NCBI GenBank assembly: GCA_020048595.1
Contig: JAIFMH010000317.1
Coordinates: forward strand, 1 to 6,054
Direction: 5' to 3'
Origin: Bacteroidota bacterium
GTDB taxonomy: Bacteria > Bacteroidota > Bacteroidia > Bacteroidales > UBA4417
Length of the DNA stretch: 6,054 nucleotides
Shown: piece by piece, positions 1-6,054 of the stretch
Position numbering within the stretch: the first letter of the stretch is position 1
Layout: every line of letters begins with the position of its first letter
Notes under the pieces: model-generated
Databases searched by the model: none
The model's input: the letters and a program-made list of their open reading frames with translations, nothing else
What the model was told of the DNA's origin: nothing
Made by a program: the position numbers and the translations under genes

Positions 1-890
1 AAAACTATCTCCCATTGATCCAATTTTGAGCAGTCAAACCTGTCATGTGTATCATAATCAACAAATGGAAAAACATTCTGGTCGTCGCCTTTAATATTTA
101 ATGTCAGAAAGGAAAACACATTCATGCCTTTAGAAACCAAGTAATTAACTGCACCGATCATCGCTTTACCTTTCCCATTCTTCCATGTAGGGTCACCTTC
201 TTTCCAATCCTTTAAATGAGCCTCCCAGGTTTTTACCAGGTTATCTTTGTGGCCATCGTTGTGAAATGTGCCGTCAAAATCAGCATAAGAGAGGAAATTC
301 TCCGGTGAATCAGGTCCTACCTTTAACAATGGTTTGCCTGTGTCGGCAAATTTGAGATAACGAGTTCCGTCGTATTGCAAACGACCTTTTGCACGATTGT
401 CTTGCCCGGCTTTATCGCTTTTTGCAACTTCAAAATAGCCTTCGGCACCATCCAAAAAGCCGGCACTTTCACCTGAATTTTTACGTTCGCTTACCGCAAT
501 CCAGTTTCCAACCCTGAAATCGACTTTGTAACTCCATGTTCCGGTTTGGTCGGGGGCAAAATGAGCACGCCATTTGTTGCCCGAGGTACCTGAGGTTTCG
601 CCGGCATTGCCATCAGCAGCAAAATAACCAGGAACCTTAAAGGTTTTGCCCGTCTCCTTATGGGTAAAATAGACATCTAAACGATAATTCATAAAAGGAT
701 TCAATTTATCCATTTCTGAAGTTTCAGGTCCATCGAAAGTAAGTGTAATTTTGTGCCATTTTCTCAACTCGCCACTGAGTGTAGCCTCTTTCACATTCTG
801 TGCAACCAGAATATTCGACATTAAAAGCAGCATAATCGATATGAAACTCTGGCAAATCATTTTGAAAATCTTTGAGGACTTTATTTTCAT
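1..890 (-). CDS. Secreted DUF5060 domain glycoside-hydrolase-like protein, C-terminus cut by window edge
   Basis: An uninterrupted frame reads leftwards from ATG at 890-888 for 296 complete codons and leaves the window without a stop. Residues 1-30 form a signal peptide (basic start, hydrophobic IMLLLMSNILVA, then Q31), so the protein is exported. Residues about 35-125 match the DUF5060 Ig-like module: it opens with a tryptophan/aliphatic strand (WHKITLTFDGP), includes NPFMNYRLDVYF, and ends with the FAPDQTGTWSYKVDF strand typical of that fold. From about residue 172 (LQYDGTRYLKFADTGKPLLK, then GPDSPENFLSYADFDGT) the sequence resembles the start of the TIM-barrel glycosidase domain that follows DUF5060 in Bacteroidota proteins related to DUF4038. 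The catalytic acids should lie beyond the edge, so activity and substrate cannot be judged. The gene begins 5 bp after the permease stop and is probably the fourth gene of the operon. The leader TATAAATAGT before the ATG is AT-rich with no Shine-Dalgarno. The family call is from recognition, not a search. Confidence 0.88.
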   Translation of the reverse strand, partial: MKIKSSKIFKMICQSFISIMLLLMSNILVAQNVKEATLSGELRKWHKITLTFDGPETSEMDKLNPFMNYRLDVYFTHKETGKTFKVPGYFAADGNAGETSGTSGNKWRAHFAPDQTGTWSYKVDFRVGNWIAVSERKNSGESAGFLDGAEGYFEVAKSDKAGQDNRAKGRLQYDGTRYLKFADTGKPLLKVGPDSPENFLSYADFDGTFHNDGHKDNLVKTWEAHLKDWKEGDPTWKNGKGKAMIGAVNYLVSKGMNVFSFLTLNIKGDDQNVFPFVDYDTHDRFDCSKLDQWEIV

Positions 891-895
891 ACTAT

Positions 896-2086
896 TTATA
901 TTTTAAATTTTTTATTCAAGAAATCATACTTTCTTCTCACATGGCATCTCGAACCACAAAAACCATCTTTACCATAAACCTTCCATGTGCAGGTTTTGCA
1001 TGGATTTAAAATAAAGTGTCTGAGTTTGCTGTAAACTCCATATGTAATAACCCCAAACAGGATAATTGCAAATGGCCAGTGCCAGGCAGGTATTTGTGCA
1101 GACACACCATTTGTTCCGATGTCTTCTCCAAATATTAACGGTACGCAACATTGTTGAACAACCAATTCGCCCTGAACCCTATATGCATGATACTGGTAAT
1201 CGGGATAAACAAGTTGATCGGTAACCAGACCGGCAGCGAGAGCCAGAACAATTAATGCAATTGTATAATAAACAGCAGGTTTTATGCCCATCGACCTTCT
1301 GATAGCATTTAACTCTCCCAGGTTAGTTGCAGGTCCGGCAATCATATAGGCAACTGCGGCGCCCGGGGTAGCTCCTAATAATAAAAGGCCCTGCACGACT
1401 GGAATTGAAGGAATACTGCATGCGTAAACCGGAATGCCAAGCATAATTACATAAATAAGAGTATAAACATCCTGCTGCCCCAACCACGAAGAGATCCATT
1501 CCATTGGAAGAAAAGTAAGTAACAGTGCAGCGATACTTAGCCCGATAGTAACGTCAACACTTACATCGGCGCCAAGATCGAAGAACGACCATTTTAATGT
1601 TTGGGATAGTTTGCTTTTAGGTTGTTTTATTTTATCATTATCCGGATTGTATTGTCTGTTATTGGTGTCTTGCTGACCTGGTTTTTTTGTGTTTATGAAA
1701 ATTCGATTACCAACAAATCCGATAGCAAAAGCGCCAGAGATGGCAACCACAATAAAAGTAACCGTGAGTTTAAGACCTAGAAAAGAGAGTGCGAGTGCCA
1801 CAAGAACCGGCGAAAGAATCGGGGTGGAAGTCATAAAAGCCAGAATGTTACCAATGGCAGCTCCGCTTCTGAACAATCCGATTCCCAAAGGTATTGTTCC
1901 GCAGGAACACAATGGTAAAATGCTTCCAATACCGACAGATTTAATTAATGATCCGGGAGAATTGCTTCCGAGGTGTTTTTGAAGTATGTTTGTTGGAACC
2001 CAGAACTTTAAAAGCCCTGCAAAAATAAATCCCAGAATAACATAAGGGGCCGACTCAAGCAGAGTATTTAATAAGGTATTAATCAT
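896..2086 (-). CDS. Polytopic permease of the YraQ/ArsP/SO_0444-like family (CSCG motif)
   Basis: This 396-residue integral inner-membrane protein shows about nine hydrophobic segments, near residues 14-30, 47-72, 77-104, 106-127, 176-197, 208-234, 239-256, 270-290 and 336-352. The family signature is clear: LPLCSCGTIPLG (58-69, Cys60 and Cys62) in the first half, and the second-half counterpart GIPVYACSIPSIPV (217-230, Cys223) followed by AGPATNLGELN (250-260). A hydrophilic linker (131-165) separates the halves. Relatives are annotated as permeases, some linked to Cu/Zn efflux (SO_0444 type) or organoarsenical export (ArsP); the substrate here cannot be assigned. Unusual parts are a long loop after the eighth segment with Cys313-Cys314 and a basic tail with CxxC (363, 366) and CxxxC (377, 381), which look suited to binding a thiophilic metal. 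The start overlaps the end of the upstream DUF3299-like gene by 8 bp, suggesting translational coupling and a shared function. Confidence 0.87.
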   Translation of the reverse strand: MINTLLNTLLESAPYVILGFIFAGLLKFWVPTNILQKHLGSNSPGSLIKSVGIGSILPLCSCGTIPLGIGLFRSGAAIGNILAFMTSTPILSPVLVALALSFLGLKLTVTFIVVAISGAFAIGFVGNRIFINTKKPGQQDTNNRQYNPDNDKIKQPKSKLSQTLKWSFFDLGADVSVDVTIGLSIAALLLTFLPMEWISSWLGQQDVYTLIYVIMLGIPVYACSIPSIPVVQGLLLLGATPGAAVAYMIAGPATNLGELNAIRRSMGIKPAVYYTIALIVLALAAGLVTDQLVYPDYQYHAYRVQGELVVQQCCVPLIFGEDIGTNGVSAQIPAWHWPFAIILFGVITYGVYSKLRHFILNPCKTCTWKVYGKDGFCGSRCHVRRKYDFLNKKFKI

Positions 2087-2630
2087 ATTCCGGTCTTAAT
2101 TCCGCACTTGCATTTTCAAGAATAAATGCAGCTTCATATGGTTTCGAAGTATCAATTCTTAAAATACCGGAGACCGATGCCTCAGTATTGATCATTTCAT
2201 TCCTGCTTAAGATCCAGGGGAGGGCCAGATTTACTCTGATAGTCCACCGCATAGCCACATCGGGCTGTAAAACACAAGCTTGAACCAAGCCCAAAGACGG
2301 AAGTAAAAAGAAACTATAAACCTCTGTTGTACTGTCGTTGATTATTTTACAACCATTCCCAAAAAAGACAATGGCACCAGCAAGTTTAATTTCTTTCCCT
2401 TCCTTGTCTTTTAGTTCATTCGGGATTGAAAAACTGGCCGATTGTCCGTCGATTATGGTTGCCCTGACTTTATAAAAAGGGTCCCAGTTTCCTGATATTT
2501 CATCTGTCTGGAGATTATCGAGTGCTGGCAAACTTCTTACCATTTTTGTATCGACTTTACTAATTTCAATAAAGTACAATGCAGCCACCAGGCAAATTAC
2601 ACAAAGGATAATCAGCCACTTTCTTTTCAT
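2079..2630 (-). CDS. Membrane-anchored DUF3299-like protein
   Basis: The 183-residue product starts MKRK and then has one hydrophobic segment (about 5-21), which is either an uncleaved anchor or a signal peptide; no lipobox cleavage site is convincing. The rest should lie outside the inner membrane. The body fits the DUF3299 layout: FSIPNELKDKEGKEIKLAGA (67-86, the 'IP-L-G-K-V-GF' opening), a strand with FFLLP (107-111), a Cys shortly after (C119 in GLVQACVLQPDV), and a closing VSGILRID (153-160). The usual His and poly-Pro stretch after that Cys is missing, so this is a divergent member or a relative. C94 and C119 could pair as a disulfide. As I recall, DUF3299 proteins occur in zinc-related transport operons such as the Vibrio zrg cluster, which would suit the metal-type permease encoded next. 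The ATG at 2630 lies 7 bp after the phosphatase stop, and the stop codon overlaps the permease start. Biochemical function is unknown. Confidence 0.72.
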   Translation of the reverse strand: MKRKWLIILCVICLVAALYFIEISKVDTKMVRSLPALDNLQTDEISGNWDPFYKVRATIIDGQSASFSIPNELKDKEGKEIKLAGAIVFFGNGCKIINDSTTEVYSFFLLPSLGLVQACVLQPDVAMRWTIRVNLALPWILSRNEMINTEASVSGILRIDTSKPYEAAFILENASAELRPEYD

Positions 2631-2637
2631 TATCAGG

Positions 2638-4314
2638 TTATTTCAATGGATCAAGTTTCCAGGAAATGTTCTGACCTGAGCCGGATTGCCGGATTGTGCG
2701 TGGCCATCCGGGCATTTGCTGAGCTCCTTTTTTCGTTACATCGGTAAACCTCTCCCAGCTTTCAAAGGTCACACTTTTCTTCATTTTATTGAACCGGACA
2801 ATTCCAAAGCCATCACGAAGCAAATCATAATCTTCGATGTTTGCATAGGCATGCATAGTAATTTTATTTCCCAGGCCATCCTGATAATCACCTGTAAAGG
2901 GAAGCGGGTTCTTTGGATCATTATTATTGCCGGGTTTTTCATCAAGCGGATGCCACCACCTATTGTAATAGGTATTTACCAATGCCGGAGCAACAAATGC
3001 AAAGGGGCCATCCCTGTAGTTATCAATTCCATGCTGAACCAGAGTGGCTATATGCTGATCACCGGCCAGATGAACAGCACCGGCGGCTTGAATAGCGCGA
3101 AGAGCTTCGTTTCTTCCGGTTTGGGGCCAGCCATTGCAATCAAGGTCGGCATGCAAATAGTTCTCAAAAGTTCCGTGCCTGTGCGCACCACCGCAAAAAC
3201 CAGTCTGAGATAGAACCGCCTTCATAGATACGCCATCATATTTTTTCCCCCACTCTTTTAGGAATTTAAGCTGGCGCTCTCCAAGTAATTGCAAACCTGG
3301 AAGATCGATTGATTTCGGGTCGTATTCAGGATTCCGAATATGATCGGGGCGGGGTCCCTGTTGAGGAATCTTTCCGGCTGGCCCGCTTTTAAACTTACGA
3401 TCTTCAATAATAGCAAAATCAATCCCTCCGATATTTATACTGGTATAATATACTCTGATACCCTGCTGAATAGGAGTTGGATCATAAGGATCCGGCAGAT
3501 GTGAGGTCTGGCAACGTTCCACCATTTTTACGTACTCATGATGGTAAAAATACCCCCCATCGTCACCTGCTGGTGAAGCAGATATTTTTCCTCCTTCTCC
3601 CCAAAGATTGCCATGTCCAACATCATGGTCGTCAGGAATTGTTATACATGGACGCTCCCTGAACAGTTCGCGATATTGCAGACCAAAGAGCAGCCAGGCT
3701 GCAGTATGCTCAGTATGGTCATAACTCTGATCGCCTGCAAAAAATACCAAATCAGGATTAAAGTAATTTACGTTGCGTGTGTATTCCTCACGCATGCTCC
3801 TGTCTTTGTTTGAACTGCAATTAAGTGATGCAATAACTATTTCTTCTTTGTTTGTTGGTTGTTTCCGGATTAAACCTTCAAAAACGGCATTTTGACCATG
3901 ACGCAAGCGATAGGGAACGTCTTTGGTTTCGTCCCAGTTTTCAATCCTGAATAATGCTGACCAACCTATATCATTAACTTTTTCTCTGGCTGCTTCTTCC
4001 CAAACTCCGTTCCTTTTCAGCTCTAAACGTACATCACGGGTTTCGTCCGGGTAAAGTGGAAAAAGCTGGGCAGTCATCTTCATTACCTTATTCTGGGTGG
4101 TGTAGATGCCAAAACATATAACCTTGTCGCGGGGTACATCCACATCAAGAATCAGGTCAGGGCTGTTTTTAACCTGCCTGGCATGATTCCACCAGTCGTT
4201 AACACAGTATAAATCAAGCTTTTCAAACGGAGCTTTCACAGGCGGCTCACCTGGCTGTGCATTTGCTATCATAAATGCACCTGACAATAAGAATGATGCA
4301 ATAAGTGTTTTCAT
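2638..4314 (-). CDS. Secreted PhoD-like metallophosphatase
   Basis: This complete 558-residue protein has a signal peptide (MKTLIASFLLSGAFMIANA, cleavage before Q20), so it is periplasmic or extracellular. After an N-terminal beta-rich region (about 30-150) comes a metallophosphoesterase core with PhoD-type motifs: IASLNCSSNKD at 161-171 (the first strand, normally with metal ligands nearby), DLVFFAGDQSYDH at 188-200 (GDxxY), TIPDDHDVGHGN at 225-236 (the DDHD motif), and AVHLAGDQHIATL at 413-425 (GDxH). PhoD-family enzymes hydrolyse phosphomonoesters or phosphodiesters with a bimetallic centre; the substrate here is unknown. Length is in the family's normal range and the main motifs are intact. 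It is the first gene of the minus-strand cluster, so the operon promoter should lie in 4315-4580. ATG at 4314 is chosen because it gives the signal peptide; no Shine-Dalgarno is seen. Its place among carbohydrate-related genes suggests action on phosphorylated organic matter (inference). Confidence 0.9.
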   Translation of the reverse strand: MKTLIASFLLSGAFMIANAQPGEPPVKAPFEKLDLYCVNDWWNHARQVKNSPDLILDVDVPRDKVICFGIYTTQNKVMKMTAQLFPLYPDETRDVRLELKRNGVWEEAAREKVNDIGWSALFRIENWDETKDVPYRLRHGQNAVFEGLIRKQPTNKEEIVIASLNCSSNKDRSMREEYTRNVNYFNPDLVFFAGDQSYDHTEHTAAWLLFGLQYRELFRERPCITIPDDHDVGHGNLWGEGGKISASPAGDDGGYFYHHEYVKMVERCQTSHLPDPYDPTPIQQGIRVYYTSINIGGIDFAIIEDRKFKSGPAGKIPQQGPRPDHIRNPEYDPKSIDLPGLQLLGERQLKFLKEWGKKYDGVSMKAVLSQTGFCGGAHRHGTFENYLHADLDCNGWPQTGRNEALRAIQAAGAVHLAGDQHIATLVQHGIDNYRDGPFAFVAPALVNTYYNRWWHPLDEKPGNNNDPKNPLPFTGDYQDGLGNKITMHAYANIEDYDLLRDGFGIVRFNKMKKSVTFESWERFTDVTKKGAQQMPGWPRTIRQSGSGQNISWKLDPLK

Positions 4315-4354
4315 TTCAAGTAGTTATGTCTTTGTTTTTATTTGATATATTATG

Positions 4355-4381
4355 CTCAACCATTTAGAGTGTTCGGTTGAG
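4355..4381 (-). repeat. Inverted repeat upstream of the phosphatase operon
   Basis: CTCAACC at 4355-4361 is the exact reverse complement of GGTTGAG at 4375-4381, with a 13-base loop. It lies 41-67 bp before the phosphatase ATG, so it could be an operator or a hairpin in the mRNA leader. No T-run follows on the minus strand (the sequence continues CATAATATATC), so it is not a typical intrinsic terminator. Function is inferred from position only. Confidence 0.4.
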
Positions 4382-4580
4382 GTTTTTACCATTTCACATC
4401 AAGGGAGTGAATCACATTGACATGGTCTGACCGGCCAGTTTCATACTTTTACATTCTTTCAATCACAAATATTTATGTCTGGTTAATCTGTTTAACTATT
4501 TATTTTATAATATTCAAAGACACTGGTAAAAGTATCATTTTGGGGTTGAATCAAGGAGCATAAATATTTCTTTAATGGCA

Positions 4581-4588
4581 CATCTTTG
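4581..4588 (+). promoter_or_regulatory. Candidate Bacteroidota -7 promoter element, plus strand
   Basis: CATCTTTG matches the Bacteroidota sigma-ABfr -7 consensus TAnnTTTG at all but the first base, and the context CATCTTTGTACC resembles many promoters of the phylum. Transcription would start near 4594, giving about 63 nt of leader before the ATG at 4658. The weak point is the -33 element: TTTG at 4539-4542 and TTG at 4546-4548 are both too far upstream for the usual spacing. Confidence 0.4.
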
Positions 4589-4657
4589 TACCAAATGAAA
4601 GATTCTGTTCTTGCTTCCAACCGAAAATGGTAGCTGTATTACATCCAACAATTCCAC

Positions 4658-5053
4658 ATGCCTGCTATGACTTTTATTTGCAAGGATTCTGCACGTTTTA
4701 AAGATAAAGAAGTGTCTTTAACTAACATTGCTTACTTCCTTGATCAACAAAGAACTATCCCTGAAAAGAAATCGTTTTTTACCACATTTAATGCCACAAA
4801 TAATAAACCGTTGCAATTAGTAGATGAACAATGGTTTATTATTAATGGTCGGGTGAGAAACACAGCGTTTCCGATGCTCAGTGCAACGCAAGCGTGCATT
4901 ATCTCATCAAACACAATATTACTCCGGCGCAACATGCTCGATTTCAACACTTACATAGGTAGCAACAATTGTGCACCCGCCCCCCCCGAAGCCTTAAACA
5001 AACAGTTAATAAAATTCGCTCCGCAAAAATCTCTTACTGATATTCATATTTAA
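4658..5053 (+). CDS. Small hypothetical protein, possibly a divergent LytTR-like domain
   Basis: This frame encodes 131 residues with no signal peptide or membrane segment, so a cytoplasmic protein if expressed. I do not firmly recognise it. Residues 12-27 (ARFKDKEVSLTNIAYF) resemble the first strands of a LytTR DNA-binding domain, where a pattern like RF-K-V-IAYF is common. About 35 residues later LVDEQWFIING (54-64) sits where the family has its 'L-D-FF-IN-R' strand, although the usual Arg is a Gly. Residues 70-131 fit nothing I know. An alternative start is M4 at 4667; an in-frame TAG at 4631 blocks longer versions. Support for it being real is the upstream promoter-like element and the gene-like spacing (34 bp) to the next gene on the same strand. 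Against it are rare-looking codons late in the frame and an 8-C run at 4980-4987. It may be a remnant. Confidence 0.4.
   Translation: MPAMTFICKDSARFKDKEVSLTNIAYFLDQQRTIPEKKSFFTTFNATNNKPLQLVDEQWFIINGRVRNTAFPMLSATQACIISSNTILLRRNMLDFNTYIGSNNCAPAPPEALNKQLIKFAPQKSLTDIHI
4980..4987 (+). repeat. Poly-C tract of eight bases inside the small ORF
   Basis: Eight consecutive C residues encode part of the APAPPE segment (residues 106-111) of the small ORF, in otherwise AT-rich DNA. A gain or loss of one C changes the C-terminus: one C fewer reaches a stop within a few codons, and one C more gives a different tail of about 18 residues ending at a TGA near 5040. It could be a slippage site or an assembly error. 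Confidence 0.6.
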
Positions 5054-5087
5054 TCACTTCATTTGTTTTAGATTACGTTAAATACGG

Positions 5088-6054
5088 ATGGCACTTCCAC
5101 AAAAATTACAAAAAGCAATATTAATTTCTTTTCTTTTCTTTCTTTTCGTCACTGTCTCAGGGCAACGGGATATAGAAGTATTCCCAGTAAAAAAGTTACC
5201 TGCAATTGATGGTAAATTTGATGATATTGATTCTCTCCTGATGAATTATAATTTTATTCAACTTGAGCCCCTAAATGGTGACACTTCCATAATGAACACC
5301 AGAATCATTGCCATGCAGGATGAAAAAGCAATCTATTTCGGTATCGCTTGTTATCAGAATGTACCTGTCACAGGTAAAATACAGGTTCGAGATAGATTTG
5401 CTCAAAGTGATGATGGTATATTTATTATTCTTGGGACTTTTAATGACAACAGAAATGCATATTGCTTTGCCCTTAATCCATTAGGGACGCAAACTGATTC
5501 CAGAATAATGGATGATGGTCGTACAATTGATTATAATTGGGATACTGAATGGAATTCCAACGCACAAATATATGATTGGGGTTGGTTTGCCGAAATGGTG
5601 ATTCCATTTAATAGTATAAAATTCAAGAAGAATCAAACTGATTGGCAAATAAACTTCAGGCGAATGGTGCGGGAAGAATCGGAAATCTCCTATTGGGCAA
5701 AAAGTGTTACTGATGAATACAAAATATCGTCATCTGGGAAACTTCGTAATTTAAGTCCAAAGGCAACAAAAAATTCATTTTTACTTGTCCCTTATGGTAT
5801 GGGGAAAGTCACAACTACAAATGCCAATTGGGACAAATATATATTTGAAAATCAAATTGGTGGTGATTTAAACTGGCAAATAAATTCAGATTTAACTTCA
5901 AACATAACTGTAAATCCGGATTTTGCCACAGTTGAGGCTGACGAAGATGTCATTGACCTTACAAAATATGAGGTACAATATCCTGAGAAAAGAGTTTTCT
6001 TTCAGGAAGGCAACGAAATGTATCAAACACGTTTAAAAACTTTCTATTCGAGAC
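5088..6054 (+). CDS. CBM9/DUF5916 outer-membrane-type protein, C-terminus cut by window edge
   Basis: An open frame of 322 complete codons runs off the right edge. A signal peptide covers about residues 1-25 (hydrophobic ILISFLFFLFVTVSG, then Q26). Residues about 36-210 form a CBM9-like beta-sandwich: LPAIDGKFDD near the start, AIYFGIACY, a DDGIFIILGTF strand, and later WFAEMVIPFNSIKF and WQINFRRMVREESEISYW. From about 228 the DUF5916 region begins. It includes the highly typical stretch NPDFATVEADEDVIDLTKYE, then YPEKRVFFQEGNEMY and TFYSR (276-322). In this family the missing remainder is predicted to be a large beta-barrel, so an outer-membrane location is likely; substrate and function are not established. 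ATG at 5088 is the first possible start because an in-frame TAA lies at 5079-5081, and the next Met (residue 52) would lose the signal peptide. No Shine-Dalgarno is seen. It may share a transcript with the small ORF upstream. Confidence 0.9.
   Translation, partial: MALPQKLQKAILISFLFFLFVTVSGQRDIEVFPVKKLPAIDGKFDDIDSLLMNYNFIQLEPLNGDTSIMNTRIIAMQDEKAIYFGIACYQNVPVTGKIQVRDRFAQSDDGIFIILGTFNDNRNAYCFALNPLGTQTDSRIMDDGRTIDYNWDTEWNSNAQIYDWGWFAEMVIPFNSIKFKKNQTDWQINFRRMVREESEISYWAKSVTDEYKISSSGKLRNLSPKATKNSFLLVPYGMGKVTTTNANWDKYIFENQIGGDLNWQINSDLTSNITVNPDFATVEADEDVIDLTKYEVQYPEKRVFFQEGNEMYQTRLKTFYSR
5125..5147 (+). repeat. Pyrimidine-only TTTTC-like repeat in signal-peptide coding region
   Basis: Twenty-three bases contain only T and C, arranged as imperfect TTTTC units with spacings of 5, 5, 4 and 5. 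They encode the hydrophobic core of the signal peptide (residues 14-20, Ser/Phe/Leu). Such tracts are often simply codon choice for Phe and Leu, but a slip by one unit would shift the frame and silence the gene. Confidence 0.45.

Larger units (their letters stand above)
4315..4657. promoter_or_regulatory. Divergent intergenic region, 343 bp, no convincing gene
   Basis: This stretch separates the minus-strand operon from the plus-strand genes and should hold both promoters. For the minus operon the best match to the Bacteroidota -7 element (TAnnTTTG) is AATATTTG, read leftwards from 4473 to 4466. It has one mismatch and no clear -33 partner, and would give a leader of about 150 nt. Short symmetric elements are present: GTTAA-5-TTAAC (4482-4496), GTGA-A-TCAC (4407-4415) and the near-palindrome CTGACCGGCCAG (4427-4438). 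TCACAT occurs twice 18 bp apart (4394 and 4412). Any of these could bind a regulator, but each is short enough to arise by chance. All frames are interrupted; nothing longer than the 12-codon ORF at 4595-4633 looks translatable. Confidence 0.5.

Noticed and set aside
491..676. 61-codon minus-strand frame with a hydrophobic start resembling a signal peptide
   Set aside because: It is out of frame within the DUF5060 region, whose own frame is continuous and family-like.
1689..1982. 97-codon open frame on the plus strand, antisense to the permease gene
   Set aside because: The opposite strand encodes the conserved CSCG permease core; the plus-strand translation is compositionally odd and has no family features.
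2686..3213. 175-codon open frame on the plus strand, antisense to the phosphatase gene
   Set aside because: It lies wholly opposite a gene with intact PhoD motifs; the translation has no recognisable domain or signal and looks like an antisense shadow.
4355..4381. Intrinsic terminator for the plus or minus strand
   Set aside because: There is no upstream gene ending there on either strand and no T-run after the hairpin on the minus strand; the short GGTTTTTACC after it on the plus strand is not a usual U-tract.
4631..4633. In-frame TAG read as a recoded sense codon (pyrrolysine or suppression)
   Set aside because: Recoding is not expected in Bacteroidota and nothing nearby supports it; an ordinary stop is simpler.
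4744..4950. 68-codon minus-strand frame opposite the small ORF
   Set aside because: It shows no recognisable motif, and the promoter-like element and the gene-like spacing to the next gene favour the plus strand. With the small ORF itself uncertain, this one has even less support.
1..6054. Classical polysaccharide utilization locus, CRISPR array, tRNA, insertion sequence or phage-defence island
   Set aside because: No SusC/SusD pair, regularly spaced repeats, cloverleaf, transposase or terminal inverted repeats, or defence-type nuclease or ATPase domains are visible in the window.

Overview
The window looks like chromosomal DNA of a member of the Bacteroidota, probably an environmental or marine polysaccharide degrader. 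Base composition is moderately AT-rich. None of the visible starts has a clear Shine-Dalgarno sequence. Three secreted proteins have signal peptides that end just before a Gln. The protein families seen (DUF5060 glycosidase-like, PhoD-like metallophosphatase, CBM9/DUF5916 outer-membrane protein) are common in that phylum. The genus cannot be read from the sequence.

Left two thirds (1-4314), minus strand: a compact four-gene cluster that reads as one operon. In transcription order it holds a secreted PhoD-like metallophosphatase (4314-2638), a small membrane-anchored DUF3299-like protein (2630-2079), a polytopic permease of the YraQ/ArsP/SO_0444 type with the CSCG motif and a Cys-rich tail (2086-896), and a secreted DUF5060 glycoside-hydrolase-like protein that runs off the left edge (890-1). 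The junctions are 7 bp, an 8-bp overlap and 5 bp, so co-transcription is very likely and translational coupling plausible for the middle pair.

Middle (4315-4657): a 343-bp divergent intergenic region without a convincing gene. It carries a 7-bp-arm inverted repeat, two other short dyads, a direct repeat, and a plus-strand match to the Bacteroidota -7 promoter element.

Right part, plus strand: a small ORF (4658-5053) of uncertain status. Its sequence has a faint resemblance to a LytTR DNA-binding domain, and it contains an 8-C homopolymer. It is followed 34 bp later by the 5' part of a CBM9/DUF5916 outer-membrane-type protein (5088 to beyond the right edge).

Working picture (inference): the minus-strand cluster joins extracellular breakdown enzymes (phosphoester and glycan) to an inner-membrane transport pair (permease plus DUF3299-like protein) that may handle a thiophilic or divalent metal. 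No SusC/SusD pair, mobile element, tRNA, rRNA or CRISPR array is visible, so this is not demonstrably a classical polysaccharide utilization locus. The least explained parts are the DUF3299-like/permease pair between two secreted hydrolases, and the small ORF with its poly-C tract.
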